From Anastrepha obliqua (taxonomy: Eukaryota > Arthropoda > Insecta > Diptera > Tephritidae): DNA of 64,000 nucleotides. Both the position numbers and the translations under genes were made by a program. The stretch spans positions 35,115,792-35,179,791 of the forward strand of contig NC_072892.1 of NCBI RefSeq assembly GCF_027943255.1, written 5' to 3'. How positions within the stretch are numbered: the first letter of the stretch is position 1; each line of letters opens with the position of its first letter. Of the stretch, positions 21,387 through 31,904 are shown in pieces. The notes beneath the pieces are model-generated. The model did not search any database. It was not told the origin of the DNA and saw nothing but the letters and a program-made list of their open reading frames with translations.

Positions 21387-22814
21387 CAGTGACTCACAGC
21401 TTATTTGATGCATGTTTCGATGTTTATTAAATTTAATTTAAAAAAAATGTATACGACTTGTAATGAGATATGTATGTACTATTTACCACTGCAGAAAGAA
21501 CGATAACATAAACAAAGCTTGCTGAAAAAATATTGAAACAAATAGTTTTCTCATCAGCTTAAATGCTCACAGCTTAAATGATGCAGTGTATTTTATATTT
21601 TCTCTGAGAATGCAATAACGGTGAAATATATTTTTTTCTGTTTAGCTTAGCGTCTTAAGCCATTATCAAAAAAAAATTTTAACGAAAAGTTGAAAAAATT
21701 AAAAAATTTTAAAATGGGAAAACGGGCCTCACTTGAAAAATGGAAAGACGTTATTCGTCACTATAAAGAGGGCAAAAGCTGTTGCGCCACAAAAACAGGA
21801 TAGATGAGAAGGGCAGATCTGCGCCAAATAAAATATTTAATGATGCAGATAAAAGGTGGATTGTTCACAAAGTTACAGAAAATCCCGATTTGAGCGCTCC
21901 AAAATTCACGAATGAAGTCGAAAAATATTTAGGCAAGATCTGTAACCCTGCAACTGTTCGTAGAGTTCTGCGTGAAGAAAATTGTTTTAACGGATGAAAG
22001 CAATTTTAACCTTTTCAGGTCTGATGGGAAGTCCTCCGTTTGGACCATATAATTTGCGCTCTACAGCTAAACACGGCGAGGGCAGTGTGATGGTATGGGG
22101 TCGTATGTCCTATTCAGGCGTCGGAAATTTAACATTTATCGAAGGAAACATGAATAAGAAGATGTATCTGGATCTGCTAAAAGATTATTTAGTACAAAGT
22201 GCGGATAAAATGGGCATTAGGGATGCGTTTAAGTTCTACCCTTGACAACGATCCCAAGCATACGTCTGATATTGTAAAAACTTGGCTTATCTGGAACTGC
22301 TCACATGTAGTACAGACACCTGCACAGAGTCCATATCTCAACGTCATTGAGAATTTGTGGTCAGTTCTGGAAAATAAAATTAGAAACCACAATATTTCCA
22401 GGGCTTCTGATCTGAAACGGGCACTACAGGAAGAATGGGATAAAATTAGTTCCGATTATACAGCAAAACTTGTAGAATCTGTGGATTCCCGATTAAAAGC
22501 TGTTCTGAATCAAAAGGGATAGCCCACTAAGTATTAGCCGTAATCATGAAATCCAAATATTAATGTGTTTATGTTTTTTGAATACTTTTAATTCAGTGCA
22601 TCTTTTAAGCTGTGACCTAAACACTATAACATAATTATTTTAATTTGCCTTATCTTTCTTATGAACAAACATTTTTTGTTATTAAATAAAACATGTTATT
22701 TAACAACAACAAAAAAATATAAGACTTTTTTCTGTAATGGAAATATCATAAAATATATTTGATATAATATTTTAATAATTTTTTTGACTGCATCAAATAA
22801 GCTGTGAGTCACTG
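21387..22814 (+). mobile_element. Tc1-like transposon with intact ends, dead transposase
   Basis: Inverted ends CAGTGACTCACAGCTTATTT... continue for about 27 bp at both 21387 and 22814, flanked by TA on each side, giving 1428 bp. Subterminal repeats of the same motif occur inside: GCTCACAGCTTAAATGATGC at 21566 and its inverse near 22600 (IR/DR layout). The transposase begins MGKRASLEKWKDVIRHYKEG at 21714 and is broken by several shifts. RWIVHKVTENPDLSAPKF, VMVWGRMSYSGVGNLTFIEG, DNDPKHTSDIVKTWL and SPYLNVIENLWSVLENKIRN are readable, the last holding the Glu of a DD34E triad. The block for the first Asp is disrupted near 21995. Confidence 0.9.
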
Positions 22815-22826
22815 TATACACACCGT

Positions 22827-22992
22827 TGCAAAATTATTAACATACCACTAATTTTTTTTACAACAATACAGTTCATAATACAACAAAAACCATAAAACAA
22901 TGTAACGCGTGCAAAATTATTAACATACCACTAATTTTTTTTTAAACAATATAGCTCATAATACAACAAAAACCATAAAACAATGTAACGCA
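22827..22992 (+). repeat. 82-84-bp tandem duplication
   Basis: TGCAAAATTATTAACATACC begins both units (about 22830 and 22911), and both end CATAAAACAATGTAACGC. The two copies are nearly identical, so the duplication looks recent. It lies just outside the Tc1-like element. Confidence 0.85.
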
Positions 22993-23369
22993 AGGTACAC
23001 AATTTCCGAAATTTTTCAAAATTTCATCAAAACTTTCAACTTTTTAACCAGGATCTTTAGAATTTTTCTGGGTATGCAGCTTATAGCCCATTTAAAATAA
23101 GCATAACAGAAGTGCAACTTTCAAGTAACTAATATAGAAATACCTTTTTGACAGTTTTTTTTTTTTTGTTTTGTTGACGGCACAAAGCTTTTTCTTCCAT
23201 ATGAAAAAATTAGAGTATGTACGAGTATGGAAAAAAGCCCTTGGCCTTGATACCTTAGGTGATACCATAGCGAAAAAAAGAAGACCATAAATCGATGGTA
23301 TTTTGTAGTCACTTGAAACTTGCACTTCGTTATTCTTAAATTTAGTGGGCTATTAAACTGCAAACCCAA
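22993..23369. other. AT-rich gap
   Basis: No confident feature. The overlapping minus-strand frames at 23092-23369 may be a remnant of a transposase but I cannot match a motif. Confidence 0.35.
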
Positions 23370-24110
23370 AAAAAATACCAGTCTAACGGTTAGACGCGAT
23401 AGAAGTGAAACCTTCCGTAAAACAAACTGAGAGAGAATGAGACGAAAGCAGCATTAGGAGCGGGATAATTGTAGGTTCATTATAATATTACTATAAAGTT
23501 CATATTTTATTTTCTTCATTTTATTATTATTCATCCTCAATGTTTTCAATTTCAACGATACGAGTGGCTTATGATAGCTAAAATATGATACAAATGCTTT
23601 GGTTTCGATGTTGTCAACATATCTTTGAAATACCGCGTCAATTGTTGTTTTTGATCGTGTTGTCGATTCAGTGCAATTCTTACACATTTTTGTTCATTTG
23701 GAGCATTGCCTTGCACATGTGATATATCCACTTGGAAATCGTCTGAAAAGACAATGACAAATAAGGTTATATATACACATGGTGCATGTAAGTTATGCAT
23801 TTAATCTATGAGCATAAACACAAAAATTTGTTGATTAGAAAATATTAAAGTACTTACGATGATCGTTTTCACTATTTTGCACAGTGGATGCATTGTTATG
23901 CACAATAGAAACACTAGGTTGCGCATTTCGTAATGTTTTTCGGCGTGCAAGAAATTCACGTACACGTTCTGTTGAAGTCTTTGCGGTTTTTTTAGTTTTA
24001 TTTTCTTTTTGTTTTTTGAAGTGAAAACTTCTTTAGAATCGTTGGGAGTGATTTGAGAAAAAGTGAAACGAAAAAGCGACCCCCTCTTGGCTACGAAGCG
24101 TTATATTATG
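23370..24110 (-). mobile_element. Helentron-like fragment, inverted
   Basis: On the minus strand, KTAKTSTERVREFLARRKTL (about 23990 down), the short basic motif at the start of Helitron/Helentron proteins, runs to NNASTVQNSENDH. A GT-AG-like intron follows (GTAAGT at 23857; CTTTTCAG before 23743), then DDFQVDISHVQGNAP. This is fused to a frameshifted end of an endonuclease domain and a 3' trailer that mirrors 25122-25450 at about 95% by eye. The helicase core is absent, so it is a non-autonomous deletion product. The Helentron assignment is inferred from the basic N-terminus plus EEP-type endonuclease tail. Confidence 0.55.
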
Positions 24111-24153
24111 TGTTATATATAAACGTAGCGACGAACTAAATAACTTTTATTTT

Positions 24154-24396
24154 TTCTTGTGATTCGAACCAAGGATTTTGGATCGGAAGCTCACATTGCT
24201 AGTCGCTCGACTACCGCGCCATGCTGTCGGCACTGGCCTAAAAGTTATTTAGTTACGAAGCGTTATATTATATGTTGATATAAACGTAGCGACGAACTAA
24301 ATAACTTTTAGGCCAGCGCCGACAGCATGGCGCGGTAGCCGAGCGACTAGCAATGTGAGCTTCCGATCCAAAATCCTTGGTTCGAATCACAAGAAA
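24154..24396. repeat. Palindrome with two inverted tRNA-like (SINE-head-like) arms
   Basis: About 100-bp arms (24154-24254 and 24295-24396) are nearly perfect inverted copies around a roughly 40-bp loop. Each arm, read outward on the right copy, has GCGCGGTAGCCGAGCGACTA (box A-like) and GGTTCGAATCACAAG (box B-like) spaced as in a tRNA gene. The acceptor-stem pairing of a true tRNA is not evident. ACGAAGCGTTATATTAT occurs in the loop and again near 24097. Confidence 0.7.
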
Positions 24397-24438
24397 AAAA
24401 AATTTTTTATACAGTTATTTTATTTTATTTTATGATAT

Positions 24439-24622
24439 GTTTATGAGGAGCTTTTTTTCATAGCAGAAATACACTCGGTGTTTTGCCATTGCCTGCTGAG
24501 GGGTGAGCGCTATTAGAAAAATAGTTTTCCTTAATTTTGGTGTTTTCACCGAGATTCGAACTGACGTTCTCTCTGTGAATTCTGAATAGTAGTCACGCAC
24601 CAACCCATTCGGCTACGACGTT
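24439..24622 (-). repeat. SINE head and middle, inverted
   Basis: Starts TTATGAGGAGC, runs GCAGAAATACACTCGGTG and ends in the head with GAGATTCGAACTGACG (box B inverted) and CATTCGGCTACGACG. The 3' half with GGAGGAGCTCGGCC is absent. Confidence 0.8.
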
Positions 24623-24804
24623 TGTTTAATTTTACTGATGCAAAAATGAGGGAAAATATTTGAATAAAGTTTGCTTACTGTTTAAATACGAGTGCATATG
24701 TGTAATTGTGTTAGAGTTTCGGTCACGCCCCAGCAAAACCTGCGTGCATATGTGTTTGTAACATTCAAAAAAATGTAATTGTGTTAGAGTTTCGGTCACG
24801 CAGG

Positions 24805-25595
24805 TTTTGCTGGGGACGCTCATAATAACAACCACGTGTGTATTTTTATATTCGTAAATATTTTAATTTTTAAATATTTACCGCAATTATGCCGAAAAAT
24901 AATGCAGAAAAGTGTCGTGAATATCGACAGAAAAAAAAATCAATAAATAGCATCACGGAATTCATTCACGAAAATTTAATAAAGTATACACCAGAAGTAT
25001 CGCGAATACTTAGAAAAGATTACGATAAAGTTCCAATGATTTTAAGTGGCGATTTTAACGTAAATTTTGCATTGGACACAGCGGTTCCTTCAATTGACTT
25101 TCTCAATACAACATTCAATTTAAAAATGTGTAACAATCGCACTGAATCAACAACACGATCAAAAACAACAATTGACGCGGTATTTCAAAGATATGTTGAC
25201 AACATCGAAACCAAAGCATTTGTATCATATTTTAGCTATCATAAGCCACTCGTATCATTTGTTGAAATTGAAAACATTGAGGATGAATAATAATAAAATG
25301 AAGAAAATAAAATATGAACTTTATAGCAATATTATAATGAACCTATAATTATCCCGCCCCTAATGCTGCTTTCGTCTCATTCTCTCTCAGTTTGTTTTAC
25401 GGAAGGTTTCACTTCTATCGCGTCTAACCGTTAGACTGGTATTTTTTTTTTCTGTCGATATTCACGACACTTTTCTGCATTATTTTTCGGCATAATTGCG
25501 GTAAATATTGTATTTAAAAATGAAAATATTTACGAATATAAAAATACGGACGCAATACAGCACATGCGGTTGCTATTATGAGCGTCGTACGCGTA
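24805..25595 (+). mobile_element. Helentron-like deletion derivative with inverted arms
   Basis: The element carries the open frame at 24889-25290 and is bounded by an inverted repeat: 24805-24940 (CGCTCATAATAACAACCAC, then ATGCCGAAAAATAATGCAGA) is mirrored at 25452-25590. Its coding 3' half and trailer (25122-25450) are also an inverted copy of 23370-23690. Non-autonomous. Whether the inverted arms belong to the element or arose by rearrangement cannot be told from one copy. Confidence 0.55.
24889..25290 (+). CDS. Helentron protein remnant: basic N-terminus fused to endonuclease tail (133 aa)
   Basis: Intact 133-residue frame. Residues 1-17 (MPKNNAEKCREYRQKKK) resemble the basic start of Helitron/Helentron proteins. 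Residues 45-133 resemble the C-terminal part of an exonuclease-endonuclease-phosphatase domain: LSGDFNVNF (about 54-62) matches the GDFN active-site motif, and IDAVFQRY...YFSYHKPLVSF matches the family's last conserved block. The replication-initiator and helicase domains are missing, so this is an in-frame internal deletion. I infer it has no transposition activity of its own. Translation is possible but there is no evidence for it. Confidence 0.55.
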   Translation: MPKNNAEKCREYRQKKKSINSITEFIHENLIKYTPEVSRILRKDYDKVPMILSGDFNVNFALDTAVPSIDFLNTTFNLKMCNNRTESTTRSKTTIDAVFQRYVDNIETKAFVSYFSYHKPLVSFVEIENIEDE

Positions 25596-25880
25596 TATTA
25601 CACAGACGTACTAACATACACACAAACATTCATAGGACGCTTGGTCTAAGCAAGTATTAGGTAGTGTAGTATAGGTATACATAATGCCTTCTCTCTCATC
25701 GTGGCTCCGTAATACGCAGGCGCGCACACATACGTACTAGCATACATACAAACATACATACGTATGACGTTTGAACTAAACACCAAAGCAAGTAATAGGC
25801 AGTGTAGTATACATACTACAATACTCACTATACTAGCGTAGCTCAGCAGTACGCAGCCACACACATATACGTATATCAAC
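25592..25880 (+). repeat. Two to three imperfect ~125-bp tandem units
   Basis: GCAAGTATTAGGTAGTGTAG at about 25650 recurs as GCAAGTAATAGGCAGTGTAG at about 25789. CATACG-TACTA-CATAC blocks and ACGCAGCC/ACGCAGGC blocks also recur in the same order. It sits at the right flank of the Helentron-like complex. Confidence 0.6.
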
Positions 25881-25975
25881 ATATAACGCTACGTAGCCAA
25901 GAGTGTCGCTTTTTCGTTTCATCGAATCTCAAATCACTTCCAACGATTCTAAAGAAGTTTTAACTTCAAAAAGTT

Positions 25976-28544
25976 CCAAAAAATCTAATAAAAAGGTTGA
26001 AGATTTTGCTGATATTTTTAAATAAGTTTGAATTTTTTTTCTTTTTTTGCAATGGAGTTCACCGAACGCCGTATAGTGTTAAAATGTACCTATGGTTTTG
26101 AAAGGTTTCGCAGCAATAGAATTTCAAAAAAATTAGTTATTGTGTCAAGAAAATCTGTGCCTGTATCCTCTACTCAGGGTTTTAGAGTTTAAATAACACC
26201 AGAAATCGTTGGGGAAATGTGTGATTTTGTTTGTGAAGATCCAAGTCTGAGCATGACGAAATTCACCAAATAAAAATGTTATTTGTAAAAGTATAAAACG
26301 TTTAGCCATAAATGTTACAGCATATTTGGACACATTTTGCAATCAATTAACATTTTTTATTGCATACATTTATTTATAGATAAAAATCCATGCTCAATAT
26401 TTTTTTTATTATAAAAGTACTTAGAAATATTTCCTTACTGGTACCTGCTGCAGCGCCATATATGAAAAAAGCAGCTAAGACCATTGAAATTTCTGTTTTC
26501 TAAAAAAACGCACGTAACTCGTTTTGCCTGATGATTACATTAAATTTGTGATAACGTACGTGTTCAGTATCCTTTGGTTGGCCGTTTTATTTAAAAAGCG
26601 AAGAAATTTTTTCAGAGATATCCGTCACGCATAAAAAATGTTTAAAGAGTTCACTCCAGATCTACCACTCCCCAGCAGGGGAAATGGCTTGACGGCATCA
26701 ACTATGAGTATTAAGTATCTCAAAACTTTGAGATCATCAATCAATGAAGATTCACAGGCGATTAAAATGGCTATCACAGGATTTGAGGCGCAGCAATGAA
26801 CTTCGTAGCCTAATTGTATTTATTTACAGTAATTAAAATTTGTAAAAAAATATTTTCAAATGGCGTATAAATACAAATATTTTATAAATATTACATCAAA
26901 ATATTTTTTTTTTTTATTTAGTAAAACAAAACAAAATTTCAAAAACAGAATTGATTAATTTTGCGTCACCTTGTAAAAGCAACAGCATTGACTTCATCGG
27001 TACAAATAAGAATTGTTAAAAAGACTCAAGAAAAAAATAACGCTATAAATTTTACAGCAGTGACAAATAAGCTAGAATCAGTTTTTAACTAAAACACCAA
27101 CTTTGCGGTATTAAGAAATATTGTTAGCCAAATTGAGTCCAGTTTCATCCGATTAAAAAATATACAGTAACTGAAATTTCTGCTTCTAAGTTCGTGTCTA
27201 TTGCTTGCGAGAGTAGTGAATGCACTCTGAAATTGTAATATTTTTCTTTTACCAGTATCTTTGTACATTTTTGTTTAGTTTAGTTTTTTCATAAAATTCA
27301 ATAAATATGCATGATTTTGATATTTTAAAAATCATGTGGAATTGGTGTGGAGTCGCGTGCATAACATGGCGTAACTGTAGTGATTTCACTTGAATATCAT
27401 GAATATTACTTAGTTAGTAACCCACAAATGTATATTATGGTAGTTTACTATATTGTCTTCGGCAGAAAACGTTATCATTTTTTTTTTATTAACAACTCAT
27501 CATATTTTTTTTTGACATATTTCATGCTCTACTAAGCCATTAAGCCATTTCATTTATGATAATTATTTTTATTAGTGGCCACAACATCAGCAAAACATAA
27601 ATAAAAGTCATCGCTAAGTTTTTTTGTGTCTTCTAAATCGTGAGTATGCACAAATTCCAGCCAGTATGAGTACGGCGCGCCCATTTTCGCAAATTTGTAA
27701 CTTAACTACAAGCCATCCATGGTTTGTCTTGATGTGGAATTCAAGCTCGAGTTGTGTTCACAAAATCTTCATTACTTGTCAACCATTACAAAAGCAGTAA
27801 GGCGTACAAATTTGCCTTCAATTCCACTCTACTTTTCAATAATGTTTTTCTAATTTAGTCTCATGCATTCTTTGTGTTGTTTTATAATTATTTATTTTAT
27901 TTTTTTTCATAATTTATTAAAGTTTATACTCTCTTTTAATTGTCATACTTACTTACATTCACATATACGAGTGTGTTAGTTTACAATTTATTCACATAAC
28001 GAAAGATAACCAGCGAATTTCTCAAAGCATAATCACTGGTAGGAAACCCCGTCGTCATTACAAACAAAAGCAGCTACTGATCGGATATCAGTGACGACCT
28101 TCAGTAACTGATAAAAACACGAGTACTCCACACACACGTACATATGTTCAACAAACGTTATTTCATTCATTCTTATAGAAATGTTTGTTTTTTCTTTCAA
28201 TCCTCTCCCATTCACAAAAAGTGCCAATATGTCTGCGTGTGCAAATGTGCCTGCAAAAAAAAAAAAACTACTACAAAAACATATACATATGTACTTCGTA
28301 AAAAAACAACAGCAATACTCAAAACAATAATAAAACAAAGAAAAACTCAAGCCCGTATGATAACCATAGTGAAAAGCGATAAACTTGTCTAATCTACTTT
28401 TGAGGTATTGTTGTTGGGCTTGTCGCCTTGTTGTTCTTCCTTTTATCGCTTCAGTTTACTTAATGAAATTCTGACTTCTATCAATGGTTGCCAGACATTT
28501 GTTTTTTACAGTACGAATGCGTGTGTATGTATGCATGCTCTTTA
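25976..28544. other. AT-rich spacer, possible decayed element at left
   Basis: No gene recognised. GATTAATTTTGCGTCACCTT at 26953 nearly repeats GATTAATTTTGCGCCACCTG at 4574, suggesting it is the end of an unnamed element. Short frames at 28033-28392 overlap on both strands over poly-A/T and are rejected as genes. Confidence 0.4.
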
Positions 28545-29494
28545 GGGTGGGTCAATTTGTACGAATTTTTGGATTCCACTGGACTAGGGAAAAATTATTT
28601 GGAACATAGCTTTAAAGTCAATTTCGAGCGCCTTCCCTAAGTTTTAAAAGAAGCGATATTTAATTAGTACGAAAATTAAGAGAGAGTTATGACAATGAAA
28701 GTAATTGGGTTCTAAAATCAAAATAATTGTAAGTTTTAAGCAAGCAAAAAAATTAATGATTGGAAAAAATGTTAAAAATTAATTTTTAAAATATTGGAAA
28801 ATTTAATTGATGATTGAATTGATGAACTTGATTTTTTGTAGGTTTTTGTTAAATTACTAGTTTTAAGCAAACCAAAATTTTAACGGTTGGAAATATTTTA
28901 AAAATATCATTTTTTGATTATTTTAAAACTTCAATGTTTTTGTTTTTTTTTAAGATTAGTTAAGTTAATAATTTTAATAAATAAATAAATTTTTGGAAAA
29001 AAATTTTAGAATTTTTTTTTACAATATTTGCAAAATTTTTTTTTAATTTTTTGAAAGTTTTAGTTAAATTATTAATTTTAAGCAAACAAAAAAATTAATG
29101 ATTGATAAAAAATGTTAAAAATAAATATTTAAAATTAAAACGTTTTTGATTTGCTTGTAAGTTTTAGTTAAATTGTTAATTTAAACCAACAAAAAAATCA
29201 ATGATTAAAATTAAACGTTAACATTTTTTTCTAATATTTTAAAATTTAAATGTTTTTAATTTTTTTTGAAATCTTAGTTTGATTTGCATAAAAAAATTAT
29301 TCGTACCATTTATTATACTTCGGCAGATATTTTTTTATATTAATTATAATAATTAAAAATAGGTTCCTTTAAAATTTGGAGCGGTCAAAATTCATTTTAG
29401 AGCTATGCTCTAGTGGATTTTTTTTCTTAGAATTTCATTTACTTATAGAATCCGAATCCGCTAGAAACGATGTTCGAAAATAATTCACCCACCC
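28545..29494. mobile_element. TA-flanked inverted-repeat element with internal minisatellite
   Basis: Left end GGGTGGGTCAATTTGTACGA and right end (inverted) GGGTGGGTGAATTATTTTCG share about 13 bp and are each flanked by TA. The body is a string of diverged 70-115-bp units built on GTTAAATT..TAATTTTAAGCAA and AAAAAATTAATGATTG (28725, 28845, 29060, 29165). There is no coding sequence. Flanking TA suggests mobilisation by a Tc1/mariner-type transposase. Confidence 0.65.
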
Positions 29495-30603
29495 TAATGT
29501 AAGTATTGTAATGCAAAAGTGATTATTTATAACGTCACGCGGTGAGTGTAAATACAATCGTTTGATAAAAATGTAATACTTTTCTGAAAAATATTCAGAA
29601 AATACACCCAGTAACAGAAGCCTACGTGCAGGGTTTATTTTTACATACATAGTTTTCGTATTTTTATTATATGAAACTAAAGCCGCTTTAACAATAAAGT
29701 GATAAATTAAATTATTGCTATTATCTATTTGTCGATATTTCGAGCTCCTTTAGAAGTCGTATTCAGCAACCGTTTTGAGGTCAACAAAAAAACAATCTTT
29801 TCATGCATGCGTTTTTAGAAGGAAATTCAAAAGACTCTGAGCAGAAAAAATCACCAAAAATCAAGACGAATTAAGAGCCGCTTCACCCTTGCGTTTTGTT
29901 GTGCTGAAATTGAATGAGCTTTTTCATTACATATGCTAATATATTTTAAAAAATCTTATTTTGATATAAAAAGAATTGTTTCCATTTCCATTCTATTTTT
30001 ATTTCGTTGAATTTTCTTGCAATATTCAAACTTTATTTATTTATTATAAAAAATAACGAAAAATATTTAACATAAAAATCAATGTAAATATTTCAAAAGT
30101 ATTACATTTTTGAATGGAAGATCATCAGTTATTCATTCATTATCAGTTTTTTCACATACATATGTACATGCATGCTCCCCACGACAAAAGGATAGCTCAT
30201 CCAAATTTTTTTCCACTTTTAACTATTTTTTTTATTGCATGATCATTATTTTTATGTAAATGTATAGCTTACTGTCTAACAAAAACCATAAAGATCTACT
30301 TTTAAAATTTTATACAAAAAATGAAAAAAATCCACAAACTTTATGTATCAAATCTACTGCTTTAGTTAAAAAAATTTAGAAAGAATTTTTGTATGAAATT
30401 TTGTATTTTATTAAATTTTATTATGACAAAGTGCTAATTGGAAGTAGTTCAAAATTGCGTTGATTTTTGACAATAGTTTTTCGTTGAGGTGTTACGCATT
30501 TTCTCCATAAAACGAATGCACGCAAACAAATTGTCAGAAATCAACAAGAATTTCGAGCCACTTTAAATTTGCAATTTATTTTTCTAGAATTAAGTCAGCT
30601 AAA
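29495..30603. other. AT-rich spacer
   Basis: I see nothing recognisable here apart from a CACATACATATGTACATGCA microsatellite patch near 30153. Confidence 0.5.
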
Positions 30604-30795
30604 ATGGCTTTGGAGTGGAACCCACAAGGGTATACTATACATACTCGTAGATGCAGGGGTAGACCAAGAGGATCCTGGCGACGTAGCTGGCATGACGGAT
30701 TAAATCGCAACGATTTCACGTGGGCTGAATTGAGGCAAAACGCAAACGATAGAAATAAGTGGAAATTATTAACTTTGGCACTATGCGCCACATAA
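30604..30795 (+). pseudogene. RTE-like non-LTR retrotransposon, C-terminal scrap
   Basis: MALEWNPQG, then CRGRPRGSWRRSWHD and FTWAELRQNANDRNKWKLL match the C-terminal end of RTE-like elements, whose usual pattern is ALEWNPQG.R.RGRP..TWRR. Only about 63 codons remain, with no RT. A longer relative is at 42302-42870. Confidence 0.7.
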
Positions 30796-30947
30796 TTGGC
30801 GCTTAAACAAACTATAATACTTATTATCAAAGAAACTATAATATAAAATTGTATACCAAAATTTGTTACCAAATTTTGTGTTTTTTTTTTTCAATTTTGT
30901 ATAATAATAAATTTCTATGATTTTTGTTAGGTAATATATATATACAT

Positions 30948-31147
30948 ATATATATTTGGCGCTTTTTTTATCAGGAGCTTTTTCATGGCAGAAATACACT
31001 CGAACGTTTACCATTGCCTGCCGAGGGGCGACCGCTACTAGAAAAAACTTTTTTCTCATTTTGGTGTTTCACGGAGATTAGAACCTATGTTCTCCGGATT
31101 TCAAATGGTAGTAACGCCCTAATCATTCGGCTACAGCGGCTGCGGCT
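30948..31147 (-). repeat. SINE, inverted, middle and head
   Basis: Contains CAGGAGCTTTTTCATGGCAG, GCGACCGCTACTAGAAAAAA and head remnants ATTCGGCTACAGCGGCTGC. Most of the 3' body between the CGCC end and the TATGAGG block has been lost. A TATATATACATATATATA run precedes it. Confidence 0.75.
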
Positions 31148-31419
31148 ACCTGTATATAAAAATAATAATAATGAGCATAAAAGAAGAAAAATTGTAGAAA
31201 CTGCTCAAAATGTTGATATTCTATCGTTTGCCACGGGCTGTAGGTGGTGGCATAAAAGCCCAAAGTCATCCAATCCATTTTTTAAAAACTTGTTTACTTT
31301 TTTTTTTTTTTCATTAACGAATCTTAAAGCATAAACATAAAAAGTTTTAAATATTACAAACGGAAACAGCATAAAGAGTATTTAGCTGGAGCAAAACCAA
31401 AGCTTCAGCGTTGACATGT

Positions 31420-31901
31420 GCAGTTAGACGTTGCCTGTGAGATATTTTTTGTTTTGTTGGGTGAGGTAGGGTTCAAAATGCCTTCGCACTTACAGCGACC
31501 GTCGTTTAGTGCGTCGTGTGGTATGGCCACTAAAACGATCCCTCCTCTCCTTCTGGGGAGGCACCCTTCCCGGAACTGTTTTCTATATTACTTCAGGAGG
31601 GTCTGTGAGCCATGACGCACTTTTTCGCCACGTCAGTGGTGAGTAGCATACCAAGATCACGATGGAGGTTGGGGTTTCTCGCAGAGTATGGAACATTGAT
31701 GATGTTGCGCAAAACTTTATTTTGGAATCGTTGGATAATAGTAATGCAAAATTCGCTTGACCCTCCCCGTAGCTGAATGTCATATGTCCAGACTGGTTTA
31801 AGAATTTGGTTATATAGCAGTCGTTTGTTGTGAGTTGCCATAATAGAGTGTCTGCCAATAAGGTAAAGAAAGAAACATCTCCTGTGTGCATTCTCACTCA
31901 A
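31420..31901 (-). mobile_element. jockey-like non-LTR retrotransposon, 3' end
   Basis: Minus-strand frame 31901-31593: FFLYLIGRHSIMATHNKRLL, YNQILKPVWTYDIQLRGGSS, IIQRFQNKVLRNIINVPYSA, RNPNLHRDLGMLL. This is the conserved C-terminal block that follows the RT of jockey elements. After LTTDVAKK the frame shifts, and LLKYRKQFREGCLP-like sequence continues to about 31450. The RT palm is missing, so this is a truncated copy. Confidence 0.85.
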
Positions 31902-31904
31902 AAA

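Noticed and set aside
24295..24396. Possible functional tRNA gene
   Set aside because: Box A and B-like motifs are present but I cannot form a convincing acceptor stem, and the sequence is one arm of a palindrome, so a SINE-like origin is more likely.
28033..28392. Antisense pair of ~80-105-aa frames
   Set aside because: Both are low complexity over the same A/T-rich bases with no splice or domain support.
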